Part shown: piece by piece, positions 39,577 through 49,056 of the stretch
How the letters are laid out: every line of letters begins with the position of its first letter
How positions within the stretch are numbered: the first letter of the stretch is position 1
Assembly (NCBI GenBank): GCA_947488195.1
Contig: CANKYR010000001.1
Span: forward strand, 1 to 64,000
Direction: 5' to 3'
Length of the DNA: 64,000 bases
Source of the DNA: Flavobacteriales bacterium
GTDB taxonomy: Bacteria > Bacteroidota > Bacteroidia > Flavobacteriales_D > Sanyastnellaceae
Notes under the pieces: model-generated
Told to the model about the DNA's origin: nothing
Seen by the model: the letters and a program-made list of their open reading frames with translations, nothing else
Databases searched by the model: none
Program-made: the position numbers and the translations under genes

Positions 39577-40602
39577 ATGGGACTGTTTAGTTTCCTAACA
39601 CAAGAAATTGCCATTGACTTAGGTACGGCAAACACAATCATTATCATGAACGATAAGGTTGTTGTAGATGAACCATCTATCATAGCTCGTGACCGAGTTT
39701 CGGGTAGAACCGTTGCTGTTGGTCGATTAGCGCAACAGATGCATGGTAAAACGCACGAGAATATTAAGACAATTCGTCCATTGAAAGACGGTGTAATTGC
39801 CGATTTTCATGCTGCTGAAGACATGATCAAAGGATTAATCAAAATGATTAACAAGGGAGGGAAAATGTTTCAACCATCATTGAGAATGGTAATTTGTATT
39901 CCTTCTGGAATTACTGAAGTTGAAAAACGTGCGGTTAAAGATTCTGCTGAACACGCAGGTGCGAAAGAAGTTTATTTGATTCACGAACCAATGGCTGCTG
40001 CTATTGGTATTGGCGTTGACGTGGAAGAGCCGATGGGAAATATGATCATTGACATCGGAGGTGGTACATCTGAAATTGCAGTTATTGCTTTGGGCGGAAT
40101 TGTAACAGACAAAAACATTCGTGTAGCTGGAGATGAACTTACACAAGACATTGAAGATTACATGCGTCGTCATCATAACATTTTAATTGGTGAGCGCACA
40201 GCAGAACAAATTAAAATTGAGGTAGGTGCTGCAATTGACGACTTAGAGGTTCCGCCGGCGGACTACAGTGTTCGCGGTCGTGACTTAGTTACAGGTATTC
40301 CAAAAGAAATTATGGTTTCCTACAAAGAGATTGCTCATGCGTTGAACAAATCAATTTCTAAAATTGAAGAAGCAATCATGAGTTGTTTGGAAAACACTCC
40401 TCCAGAATTATCAGCAGATATTTTCAAGACGGGTATTTATTTAGCCGGTGGTGGGGCATTGCTTCGTGGATTAGATGTGCGGATCAACCGTAAAACGAAA
40501 TTGCCTGTTCACGTTGCCGACGACCCGTTGCGTGCAGTAGCGAGAGGTACAGGAATTGCGTTGAAAAACATCAACCGCTTCCAATTCTTAATGCGCGAGT
40601 AA
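39577..40602 (+). CDS. mreB: Rod shape-determining protein MreB
   Basis: AIDLGTANTIIIMNDKVVVDEPSIIA, IDIGGGTSEIAVIALGGIV. Confidence 0.98.
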   Translation: MGLFSFLTQEIAIDLGTANTIIIMNDKVVVDEPSIIARDRVSGRTVAVGRLAQQMHGKTHENIKTIRPLKDGVIADFHAAEDMIKGLIKMINKGGKMFQPSLRMVICIPSGITEVEKRAVKDSAEHAGAKEVYLIHEPMAAAIGIGVDVEEPMGNMIIDIGGGTSEIAVIALGGIVTDKNIRVAGDELTQDIEDYMRRHHNILIGERTAEQIKIEVGAAIDDLEVPPADYSVRGRDLVTGIPKEIMVSYKEIAHALNKSISKIEEAIMSCLENTPPELSADIFKTGIYLAGGGALLRGLDVRINRKTKLPVHVADDPLRAVARGTGIALKNINRFQFLMRE

Positions 40603-40623
40603 TTCGTTAACACGTAAAGCAGA

Positions 40624-41463
40624 ATGGGTAATCTTCTAGCATTGTTGCAACGATTTCACGTGCTTTTGTTGTTCTTAGTGCTTCAGGTTTTTTCAATGAT
40701 TGTTTTATTTTCCGAAAACAATTTTCATCGTAAAGAATTCATTCGTCACAGTTCTGACTTTGCCGGATATATTTACGCAAAACGCGATGAGTTCACGAGT
40801 TATTTAAGGCTAGCAGAAATTAACGATCAATTGGCTATTGAGAACGCGGCCTTGCGAAGCCTTCTTCCGGAAAATTATATTACTTCAGACACGGCAACTT
40901 TTAAGGCGCAAGGCGTTCGCCAGCACTACACATACACCCCCGCGAAGGTCGTTAACGCTACGGTAAGCAGAAAGCGAAACTACTTAACCCTGAATAAGGG
41001 ATACGCTGAAGGGATAGGCATTGAAATGGGAGTTATTGCAAACGGAAGTATTGTTGGAATTGTGAGTAGTGTCAGTGAAAATTATTCGATTGTTATGCCT
41101 GTCCTTCACACGAAATTTCAAGGTTCTGTGAAGATGAAAGGAACAGGAGAGTTTGGAATTTTGGAATGGCTCGGTGGGGATCCACTTTTTGCGTTTGTAA
41201 AAGAAATTCCAAAACACGTTTATGTAAATGTTGGTGACACCGTAGTGACAACGGGCTTTTCAAGCCATTTTCCTGAAGGAATGTTAATTGGAAGTGTTGA
41301 AACATTGGAAGATAAGCCCGAAGAAAACTTCCATAGAATAAAAGTGAAGTTGGCAACGGATTACCGCAAGGTGGCGTGGGTGCAGGTGGTAAAGAATCTT
41401 CAGAAGATGGAGATTGACTCGCTTCAACAACAACAAATTATTGCAGACGGAGGAGAAGAATGA
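40624..41463 (+). CDS. mreC: Rod shape-determining protein MreC
   Basis: N-terminal TM, VVNATVSRKRNYLTLNKGYAEGIGIEMGVIANGSIVGIVSSVSENYS. Confidence 0.95.
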   Translation: MGNLLALLQRFHVLLLFLVLQVFSMIVLFSENNFHRKEFIRHSSDFAGYIYAKRDEFTSYLRLAEINDQLAIENAALRSLLPENYITSDTATFKAQGVRQHYTYTPAKVVNATVSRKRNYLTLNKGYAEGIGIEMGVIANGSIVGIVSSVSENYSIVMPVLHTKFQGSVKMKGTGEFGILEWLGGDPLFAFVKEIPKHVYVNVGDTVVTTGFSSHFPEGMLIGSVETLEDKPEENFHRIKVKLATDYRKVAWVQVVKNLQKMEIDSLQQQQIIADGGEE

Positions 41464-41966
41464 TGAACTATTTGCGCATATTTTTATTCGTAATCGTGCA
41501 AGCCTTGGTGGTTAGTCGAATTCAACTGTTCGACGGTCTGGTTCTTCCGTTTATTTACATATTTAGTTTGTTAATGTTTCCATTCGACACACCGCGTTGG
41601 CTGTTGTTGTTGATAGGATTTTTTACTGGAATACTGATGGATTTATTTACAGGACCTCCAGGGCTTCACACGTCCGCTTGCCTGCTCCTTGCATTCTTGC
41701 AGCCCTTGGTTCAAAACATGTTGGCGCCAAGAGAAGGGTACGATTCAAGCCTGAAGCCAACCATACAAAAAATGGGATTGGCTTGGTACACGACCTATGC
41801 GGGAATTCTAACACTGGTGCATCATTCATGGCTTATCTTTTTTGAATTTTTGCGTTGGGACAAATTTTTCTTTCAGTTGTTTCATATTTTGTTAAGTTCT
41901 ATTGCAACTTTATTGCTTATGATTTTGGCGCAACTCTTAATTTCGCCAGATAAGAAAAGCAGCTAA
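41460..41966 (+). CDS. mreD: Rod shape-determining protein MreD
   Basis: Polytopic membrane protein between mreC and pbp2; GFFTGILMDLFTGPPGLHTSACLLLAFLQP. Confidence 0.9.
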   Translation: MMNYLRIFLFVIVQALVVSRIQLFDGLVLPFIYIFSLLMFPFDTPRWLLLLIGFFTGILMDLFTGPPGLHTSACLLLAFLQPLVQNMLAPREGYDSSLKPTIQKMGLAWYTTYAGILTLVHHSWLIFFEFLRWDKFFFQLFHILLSSIATLLLMILAQLLISPDKKSS

Positions 41967-41971
41967 TTACT

Positions 41972-43780
41972 TTGAACAACGACAATCGCCGGTATACCTT
42001 CTTGTTTATTGTTGGAACCATCTGTGTAATATACATAGTGCGTCTTTTTGCGCTCCAGGTTGCCACAAGCGAATGGAAGAATAAAGGGTCGCGATTAACG
42101 GAGAGAGAAGTTGTTGTTTATCCATCACGAGGAAATATCTTCGATCGTAACGGAAAAGTTTTGGTAACGAATCAAACCGTTTACGACTTAATGGTTTTGC
42201 CGAAAGAAGTTTTGCCTTTCGACACTCTTGAATTCTGTAAGTTGGTGAATCTACCTTATGACGAGCTGAAGGAAATCTTAAAAAAGTCAACCACCTATCC
42301 GAACGTTAAGTACAAACCTTCTCCGGTTATTAAACAAATGCTTCCTGAGGAGTATGCGCTTTTTGCAGAGCGACTGTATAAATTTCCGGGCTTCTTTGTT
42401 CAAGCGAGAACGTTGCGTACTTATCCGGAAAGCCTTGGATCACTGTTATTGGGCGATGTCGGAGAGGTGAATAAAGACATTTTGGAGAAGCATCCGGATT
42501 ATCGCAAAGGCGATTATATAGGATTGAATGGAATAGAAAAGTCTTACGAGAAAGAACTTCGTGGAAAACGCGGAATTAAATATGTTTATCGCGATAATCT
42601 CGGAGTTGAACACAGCGTTGCGAACGGTCAGCTCGACAGTGCTGCTCAAGAGGGTGTGGATTTGTATGCAACCATTGATGCGGAGTTGCAGAAATATGGT
42701 GAGCAGTTAATGCAGAACAAGCGAGGTTGTATTGTAGCCATTGAACCTTCAACAGGAGAAATTTTAGCGCTAGTTTCGGCTCCAACCTTTGATCCTAATT
42801 TGTTGGTTGGAAGAGCTCGCGGACAAAACTTCTCGGCCTTAGCTAAGGACCCGCTGAAGCCGCTTTTCAATCGCGCCACACAAGCACAATATAGACCAGG
42901 ATCTATTTTCAAATTAGCGCAATCGCTCACGGCGTTACAGCTGGGATCCATAACAAAGGACACACGTATTGCGTGTAATAGAGGGCTTATTGGTTGTCAC
43001 GGCGCGCACAGCATGGACGATTTGGAAATGGCTATTGTTCACTCTTGCAATCCCTATTTTAGAGGTGTATTGCAACGTGTGGTTGAAGCGAATAGAGATC
43101 CTAACAGTCGCGCGAAAGATGCGGCTATTGGCCTTTCAATTTGGAACGAACAAATTCGAAAGCTTGGATTCGGATCTAATCTAGGAAGTGATCTTCCGGG
43201 AATGAAAAAAGGGAATGTTCCAAGCGCAGAATATTACAACAAGAAATACGGTGTAGAGGCTTGGAATTTCTCAACCATTTATTCCATTGCAATTGGCGAA
43301 GGTGAGATGTTGATTAACCCTGTTCAAATGTGCAATCTTGTCTGCATCATTGCAAATCGAGGGTTCTATGTTCCCCCGCATACCGTAAGACAAATTGGAA
43401 GAGACGGATCTGCGCGTGCGGAATATGTTACGCGAGTAGATGTTGGCGTAAAACCAGAATATTTTGAAACCGTGGTAAACGCCATGGAAAAAGTAGTTGG
43501 CCCCGGTGGTACGGCCAATAGCATTAAGCTTTCTGATATTGTTATTTGTGGGAAAACAGGAACGGTTCAGAACGAACCCCGCGAAGACCACAGTGTGTTC
43601 GTTTGCTTTGCTCCGAAAGAGAATCCGAAAATTGCGTTAGCTGTTTATGTGGAATATGCAGGATTTGGAGGAACGTGGGCGGCCCCAATATCAAGTTTAA
43701 TGATTGAGAAATATTTGAAGGGAGGAACCACGAACAAGGGAAGAGAAGAATTAATCATGAACGCGAAAATTCTGAACTAA
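41972..43780 (+). CDS. mrdA: Penicillin-binding protein 2 (TTG start in the track ORF)
   Basis: TQAQYRPGSIFKLAQSLTALQ (SxxK), VHSCNPYF, CGKTGTVQN (KTG). Confidence 0.96.
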   Translation: MNNDNRRYTFLFIVGTICVIYIVRLFALQVATSEWKNKGSRLTEREVVVYPSRGNIFDRNGKVLVTNQTVYDLMVLPKEVLPFDTLEFCKLVNLPYDELKEILKKSTTYPNVKYKPSPVIKQMLPEEYALFAERLYKFPGFFVQARTLRTYPESLGSLLLGDVGEVNKDILEKHPDYRKGDYIGLNGIEKSYEKELRGKRGIKYVYRDNLGVEHSVANGQLDSAAQEGVDLYATIDAELQKYGEQLMQNKRGCIVAIEPSTGEILALVSAPTFDPNLLVGRARGQNFSALAKDPLKPLFNRATQAQYRPGSIFKLAQSLTALQLGSITKDTRIACNRGLIGCHGAHSMDDLEMAIVHSCNPYFRGVLQRVVEANRDPNSRAKDAAIGLSIWNEQIRKLGFGSNLGSDLPGMKKGNVPSAEYYNKKYGVEAWNFSTIYSIAIGEGEMLINPVQMCNLVCIIANRGFYVPPHTVRQIGRDGSARAEYVTRVDVGVKPEYFETVVNAMEKVVGPGGTANSIKLSDIVICGKTGTVQNEPREDHSVFVCFAPKENPKIALAVYVEYAGFGGTWAAPISSLMIEKYLKGGTTNKGREELIMNAKILN

Positions 43781-45102
43781 TGGCAGCGTCAGGCAAACAG
43801 AACTTACAACTCGATTGGGGCACTATTGCGCTCTACGGGGCGTTGGTTTTGTTCGGATGGCTTTCTATTTATAGCGCTGCGTTTAATCCGCTATTACCAA
43901 GTCCGTTTACGTTTTCCGAAGAGTACGGAAAACAGTTGGTGTGGATAGGCGCTTGTGTTTTTTTAATTGTAGTCATTCTTTATTTAGATGCAGAGGTATT
44001 CAATAAACTAGCCGTTTATATATACTTCTTTTTTGTGCTTTTGCTCATGCTAGTATTAGTTATTGGAAAGGAAGTAAATGGCGCCAAGGCGTGGTTTGGT
44101 ATTGGGGATTTTGGAATTCAGCCGAGTGAGTTTTCTAAGATTGGCGTCGGGCTATTTCTGTCCAAATTTATTTCCAGTTCAGGAATGCAATTGAAAAATT
44201 TGCGAATGCGCATTCAGGCGTTCGCAATTATTGGGTTGCCGGCAGTTTTGATTTTACTTCAGCCCGATGTGGGTTCATTGTTAACGTTCCTTGCATTCAT
44301 CTTGGTAATGTATCGCGAAGGAATGTCGGGTAATGTGCTTATCGCTGGATTTGCCAGTGTGGTCATTGGAACGCTAAGTATTGTTATTGGTGCAGGAAGA
44401 ACGAGTTACCCTTATTTCGGAGAGTTGAGTTCTATTTGGACTTTTATTATTTCCCTCTTCGGGTTATCAATTCTTGCTTTGATTTTCGTTAGAAATTTTG
44501 TTGTCCCACGATCAAGAAGAATGCTTTATTCTGTGGTTGTCATTTCTATGGTGCTAGCTTCGAGTCTTGCGTTTTCGATAAATTACATTGTAGACAACGT
44601 GCTTGAAAAGCACCACAAAGAGCGTATCTACGTTATGCTTTCACTGCCGGTTGAACGTCAAGATGCTACCTACAATTCCGAGATGGCGAAAATTACCGTG
44701 GGTTCCGGGGGGTTTATTGGAAGAGGGTTTCATCAAGGACCAATGACCCAAAATAATTACGTGCCTGAGCAATGGACCGACTTTATTTTTAGTGCTGTCG
44801 CAGAAGAGTGGGGATTCCTTGGAAGTGTAACTGTAATTCTTATGTTCTTCACCCTTATATACCGATTGGTGGTATTGGCAGAACGGCAACGTTCTCAATT
44901 TTCCAGGGTGTATGGCTATTGCGTAGCAGCAATCATATTCATGCACCTACTCATTAACATTGGAATGGTGCTCGGTCTAGCGCCTATTATTGGTATTCCC
45001 CTGCCCTTCTTTAGTTACGGCGGATCTTCGCTTATGGCGTTTACCATTCTGTTGTTTATTATGATTCGCCTTGACGCGGAGCGATTGAGTGTATTTAGAT
45101 AA
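43780..45102 (+). CDS. rodA: Rod shape-determining protein RodA (SEDS family)
   Basis: LQPDVGSLLTFLAFILVMYREG, AEEWGFLGSVTVILMF, GIPLPFFSYGGSSLMAF. Confidence 0.97.
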   Translation: MAASGKQNLQLDWGTIALYGALVLFGWLSIYSAAFNPLLPSPFTFSEEYGKQLVWIGACVFLIVVILYLDAEVFNKLAVYIYFFFVLLLMLVLVIGKEVNGAKAWFGIGDFGIQPSEFSKIGVGLFLSKFISSSGMQLKNLRMRIQAFAIIGLPAVLILLQPDVGSLLTFLAFILVMYREGMSGNVLIAGFASVVIGTLSIVIGAGRTSYPYFGELSSIWTFIISLFGLSILALIFVRNFVVPRSRRMLYSVVVISMVLASSLAFSINYIVDNVLEKHHKERIYVMLSLPVERQDATYNSEMAKITVGSGGFIGRGFHQGPMTQNNYVPEQWTDFIFSAVAEEWGFLGSVTVILMFFTLIYRLVVLAERQRSQFSRVYGYCVAAIIFMHLLINIGMVLGLAPIIGIPLPFFSYGGSSLMAFTILLFIMIRLDAERLSVFR

Positions 45103-45230
45103 ACGCGTTGCGGGTGACGCGACGCGAATTGATTCAGAGTTAACATTGCATCGTTTGTAAGGTTAGAGTGAACACTATGTTCTGCTGTAACCTAATTTCT
45201 ACTTTAGCGTAAAACCGAATATACGCGCTC

Positions 45231-48200
45231 ATGAAATTTCTACACATATTATTCCTTTCAGCTATTCTTACGCTCACTTGCAACTTCGCGTTAGCAAACA
45301 ATTCTTTTTTCATTGAAAACAAGGGGCAGGTAAAAAACGAAAAGGGAATTCAAGACCATTCGGTTTTGTTTACGTACGCTACTTCTGAAATGGATGTGTT
45401 TGTCCGCAAGAGTGGGCTAACCTACCAGTTCAAGCGTTATAACAATGATGGGGTTTACGCAGAGCGTGTTGATGTGAATTGGAAGGGATGTTCTGTAGGT
45501 TCTGTGGCGAAAGGATTACAAGAGTTGGGTTACACGGAGAATTATTTTGTAGATGGAAAATCAAATTCGGCAAACGCGTTTCAAGAAGTGCGCATTTCGA
45601 ATATTTATCCGGGCGTGGATTGGAGAATGTATATTACTGAAGCTGGATTGAAATACGAATTCATTGCGGAAAGTGCCCAAGCTGCAATGCAAATTAGCAT
45701 GCAAGTTGAAGGGGCGGAAGAATTGGAAAAGTGTTCCAACGGTAGCATTCGAATTAAAGGTGAAATGGGACAAGTGAACGATGCGAAGCCGGTTTATTTC
45801 AACCAAGAAAAAAGTATTGAAGGAAATTTTATTGTGAATGGAAATTCAATTCAATTTGAAATTCCTTCCAACACCGTTGGTGAAATTGTTTTAGATCCAG
45901 AGGTTATTTGGACTTCTTACTACGGCGGAGCCGGACTAGACGATTCACGTGGAATTTATACCGACACAAATGGCGATTATTATTTAACGGGAGCGACCAA
46001 TTCAACCACGCTCATTTCATACCTCGGATATCAAGGTTTGTTGGGCGGAAGCAATGATGTGTATGTGGTGAAGTTCAATAGCTTGAATCAACGCTTGTGG
46101 GCCACTTATTACGGCAGAACTGGAAGCGATGTTGGAAACGACATTGTTGTTGATCCTTACGGAGGAATTTATGTAGCAGGAAGCACAAGTTCAATGTCCG
46201 CATTCGCGGTGAATAGTCAGCAGACTGTTTATGGTGGCGGCCCGAAAGATGGATTTGTTTTGAAATTGTTTCCAGACGGAACGCTGGAGTGGTGCTCTTA
46301 TTACGGCGGCAGTGGCGACGAGCAATTGACATCGTTGTCTGTCGGGTTTCAAGGCGAGGTTTATTTCATTGGAGAAACGAGTTCGACTGATTTGATTACT
46401 TTGGACGCCTTGCAAAGTGCATATGGCGGAGGTGCAAGTGATTTTTATTTGGGGATGATAGATCCGGGAGGGTTCCTTCTTCGCTACACTTATTTTGGTG
46501 GCACCGGGGCGGAATTGGCGGGAGACCTTGTTGCAACAAGCGATTTCAATTTGTATTTCACGGGAACTACAAGCTCTCCTGCAGGAATGGCTGCAGGTGG
46601 CGCACAGAACACATACGGTGGCGGGGCTTATGACGGTTTCTTTGCTAAGATAAACGGTGGAAATATAATTGAATGGGCTTCCTACATAGGTGGAGCCAGT
46701 GAAGACAGAGCGGAAGCCATTCATGTTGCGGGCGACCAGCTTTACATAGTTGGAAAATCCGGCTCAATAAGTGGAATTTCTACCCCCGGTGCTGCGCAAG
46801 TGTTCAATGGAGGAGGAAGTTTCGACGGGTTCTTAGCCTCTTATATGATTGATGGAATGGTGAATTGGAAAACCTATTACGGAGGTTCTGGAAACGAATC
46901 GCTTTGGGGAGTTACCACAGATGCGGCGGGAAGTGTATTCATTACAGGGAATTCAACCTCTTCCAACTTGGGAGATAATGGCTTTCAGAATGCAAATGGC
47001 GGATTAACGGACATTGTTTTTGCGGGATACTCAATAGATGGCCCGCGCTATTGGAGTTCTTATTTAGGCGGAAGCGCTGATGAATCGGTGAGCGATTTGG
47101 TGATTAATTCAGATCAAGAAATGTATTTTGCCGGAAGTTCCGCCTCTTCTAATCTTGCCGTGGGTGGATACGAAGCCACTAACAATGGTGGTGGTGAAGC
47201 GTTCTTCGGGAAGTTGAAAAACTGCGACTATCCTTATTTAACGGTTCACATTACCGGCGACACTATATTCTGTGACGGAAAGTCCGCCATTTTGTGCGCA
47301 GGTGGTGCCGATCATTTTCTCTGGTCTACTGGAGATACAACTGCAGCGATTGAAGTTGACGCGCCAATGGTTGTTTATCTTATTGGAACAAACACTCCCG
47401 GTTGTAGCACGCGCTCAGACGATTACACCTTTACGGTTTTACCGCAGCCAACGATTACAATTGCGGCAGACGGGCCCCTAACTTTTTGCGGCAACGTTTC
47501 TGTGAACCTAACAGCAACTGGAGGTTTGAGTTATGAATGGAACAGTGGTCCACTTACAGAAACAATTAATGTGACGGAGTCGGGTAATTACTCCTGTACT
47601 GGCATTAATGAATACGGATGCGAAGGAAGCAGCAATCAGTTGAGTGTTGAAGTCTTTGATTTGCCACAAGTTGCCATGGGACTTTCTACCGATAGCATTT
47701 GTATTTCAGCCGATCCGGTAGGTATTGTTGGTTTGCCTTTGGGGGGCACCTACATTGGGGATGGTATTGTTGGGAATTCCATTGACCCAACGGTTGCTGG
47801 CGGCGGCGCGCATCAGATCTATTATACCTATACTGATTCAAACGGATGTACTAACACGTCAGATGTGTTCGACTATTTCGTGTTGTTCGAGCCTACGGTT
47901 CTTTTCCTTTCACAAGACACGGTAATGGCAGGAGATCCTCCGGTTGAGATGACCGGCATTCCAAGTGGCGGATATTATACCGGCTTTGGGGTAAGCGGAA
48001 ATTTATTTTATCCCGAGTTGGTAGCCCCCGGGTTCTACCAAGTTACATATAACTATGTAGATGACAATGGCTGTACCAATAGAGATACGCAAGTCATCTA
48101 TGTCTGTTGCGTTGGAATTGACGAAGCAACGGCATCAGAGCCGAAGTTGTATCCTAATCCGACCGAAGGGGTGTTGAATTTCACTTTAGGAACGCATTCC

Positions 48201-48368
48201 GCCCGAGCATATCGCATTTATGATCTTTCGGGAAGGGTGGTTCAACAAGAAAATTTATTTTTAGAGCAAAGTTCTCTTAACGTCACGAATTTAGCGAATG
48301 GTCAGTATTTACTGAGGTTTGAAGGCGACGGGGTCTTTATTCCGATTCCATTTTCAGTTTCGAAATAA
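45231..48368 (+). CDS. Large secreted protein with SBBP-type repeats and T9SS C-terminal domain
   Basis: N-terminal FFIENKGQVKNEKGI; repeats such as WASYIGGASEDRAEAIHV, WKTYYGGSGNESLWGVTTDAAGSVFITGNS; C-terminal LYPNPTEGVLNFTLG...GQYLLRFEGDG. Confidence 0.9.
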   Translation: MKFLHILFLSAILTLTCNFALANNSFFIENKGQVKNEKGIQDHSVLFTYATSEMDVFVRKSGLTYQFKRYNNDGVYAERVDVNWKGCSVGSVAKGLQELGYTENYFVDGKSNSANAFQEVRISNIYPGVDWRMYITEAGLKYEFIAESAQAAMQISMQVEGAEELEKCSNGSIRIKGEMGQVNDAKPVYFNQEKSIEGNFIVNGNSIQFEIPSNTVGEIVLDPEVIWTSYYGGAGLDDSRGIYTDTNGDYYLTGATNSTTLISYLGYQGLLGGSNDVYVVKFNSLNQRLWATYYGRTGSDVGNDIVVDPYGGIYVAGSTSSMSAFAVNSQQTVYGGGPKDGFVLKLFPDGTLEWCSYYGGSGDEQLTSLSVGFQGEVYFIGETSSTDLITLDALQSAYGGGASDFYLGMIDPGGFLLRYTYFGGTGAELAGDLVATSDFNLYFTGTTSSPAGMAAGGAQNTYGGGAYDGFFAKINGGNIIEWASYIGGASEDRAEAIHVAGDQLYIVGKSGSISGISTPGAAQVFNGGGSFDGFLASYMIDGMVNWKTYYGGSGNESLWGVTTDAAGSVFITGNSTSSNLGDNGFQNANGGLTDIVFAGYSIDGPRYWSSYLGGSADESVSDLVINSDQEMYFAGSSASSNLAVGGYEATNNGGGEAFFGKLKNCDYPYLTVHITGDTIFCDGKSAILCAGGADHFLWSTGDTTAAIEVDAPMVVYLIGTNTPGCSTRSDDYTFTVLPQPTITIAADGPLTFCGNVSVNLTATGGLSYEWNSGPLTETINVTESGNYSCTGINEYGCEGSSNQLSVEVFDLPQVAMGLSTDSICISADPVGIVGLPLGGTYIGDGIVGNSIDPTVAGGGAHQIYYTYTDSNGCTNTSDVFDYFVLFEPTVLFLSQDTVMAGDPPVEMTGIPSGGYYTGFGVSGNLFYPELVAPGFYQVTYNYVDDNGCTNRDTQVIYVCCVGIDEATASEPKLYPNPTEGVLNFTLGTHSARAYRIYDLSGRVVQQENLFLEQSSLNVTNLANGQYLLRFEGDGVFIPIPFSVSK

Positions 48369-48445
48369 AAAAAATAAAGTTTTTTTGAGAAAAGTGTAAC
48401 CTTTTTAGGTCGATAGGGGTAAAAGAAGCATAACCTATTTGACTT

Positions 48446-48943
48446 ATGAAAAACTCAATCACAATCTCCATCTTCGCAGCAGTTCTTTCTCTTAGCCTTG
48501 TGTCTTGTCAGAAAGAATTCTACATGCCATCATCACCTGTATCTTTAACGGACACCACTTCTAGTGTTTCAAACACAGACGAGACTGCTCCAACAGCGGT
48601 TCTAGGTGAAGACGTTGCTAAATTGAATTTCGTGTGGCTTCAGCCAGAAGGAGCAAATGCAACCCTTCAAGGGGTGAAAATAGAGATTGCAGATAAGAAT
48701 GGGGAGGTCGTGTTTTCAGCAATCGACGTAATGGCAGCAGGTGACGAGGTGTTTCAGTGGTATCCTGGAATTATTCTTCAAGCCGATGAATATACTTTCA
48801 CAATGAAATCCGCCTCTGGCAACGTATTAAGTGTTACAACCTTAAATGTTGCAGACGCTTTCGAACAAGACGAATACATTCATCAAGCAGACGGAGCGAA
48901 ATTCTTCCTTCAAATGTCTTGGGAAAAAGCATCAGAAATATAA
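48446..48943 (+). CDS. Hypothetical lipoprotein
   Basis: Lipobox LSLVSCQKEF; no recognised domain. Confidence 0.65.
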   Translation: MKNSITISIFAAVLSLSLVSCQKEFYMPSSPVSLTDTTSSVSNTDETAPTAVLGEDVAKLNFVWLQPEGANATLQGVKIEIADKNGEVVFSAIDVMAAGDEVFQWYPGIILQADEYTFTMKSASGNVLSVTTLNVADAFEQDEYIHQADGAKFFLQMSWEKASEI

Positions 48944-48967
48944 GTTCAGGTTAGTTAGGTATGAGAC

Positions 48968-48993
48968 AACCCCTTCAAGCGGAGGGGTTTTTT
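48968..48993 (+). terminator. Rho-independent terminator
   Basis: AACCCCTTC-AAGC-GGAGGGGTTTTTT (one G-T pair). Confidence 0.88.
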
Positions 48994-49006
48994 CATGAAA
49001 TAAATA

Positions 49007-49039
49007 ACGCAGTTTGTGCACCTATATACGCAGTTTGTG
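49007..49039 (+). promoter_or_regulatory. Direct repeat ACGCAGTTTGTG x2 (21-bp period) at the hybrid kinase promoter
   Basis: ACGCAGTTTGTG at 49007-49018 and 49028-49039; -7-like TAAATTCG at 49042-49049. Confidence 0.6.
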
Positions 49040-49056
49040 TATAAATTCGCATCCGC

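Noticed and set aside
46191-46724. 177-aa minus-strand ORF inside the SBBP-repeat gene
   Set aside because: Cys/Arg-rich shadow translation of a repetitive gene; no start context or domain.
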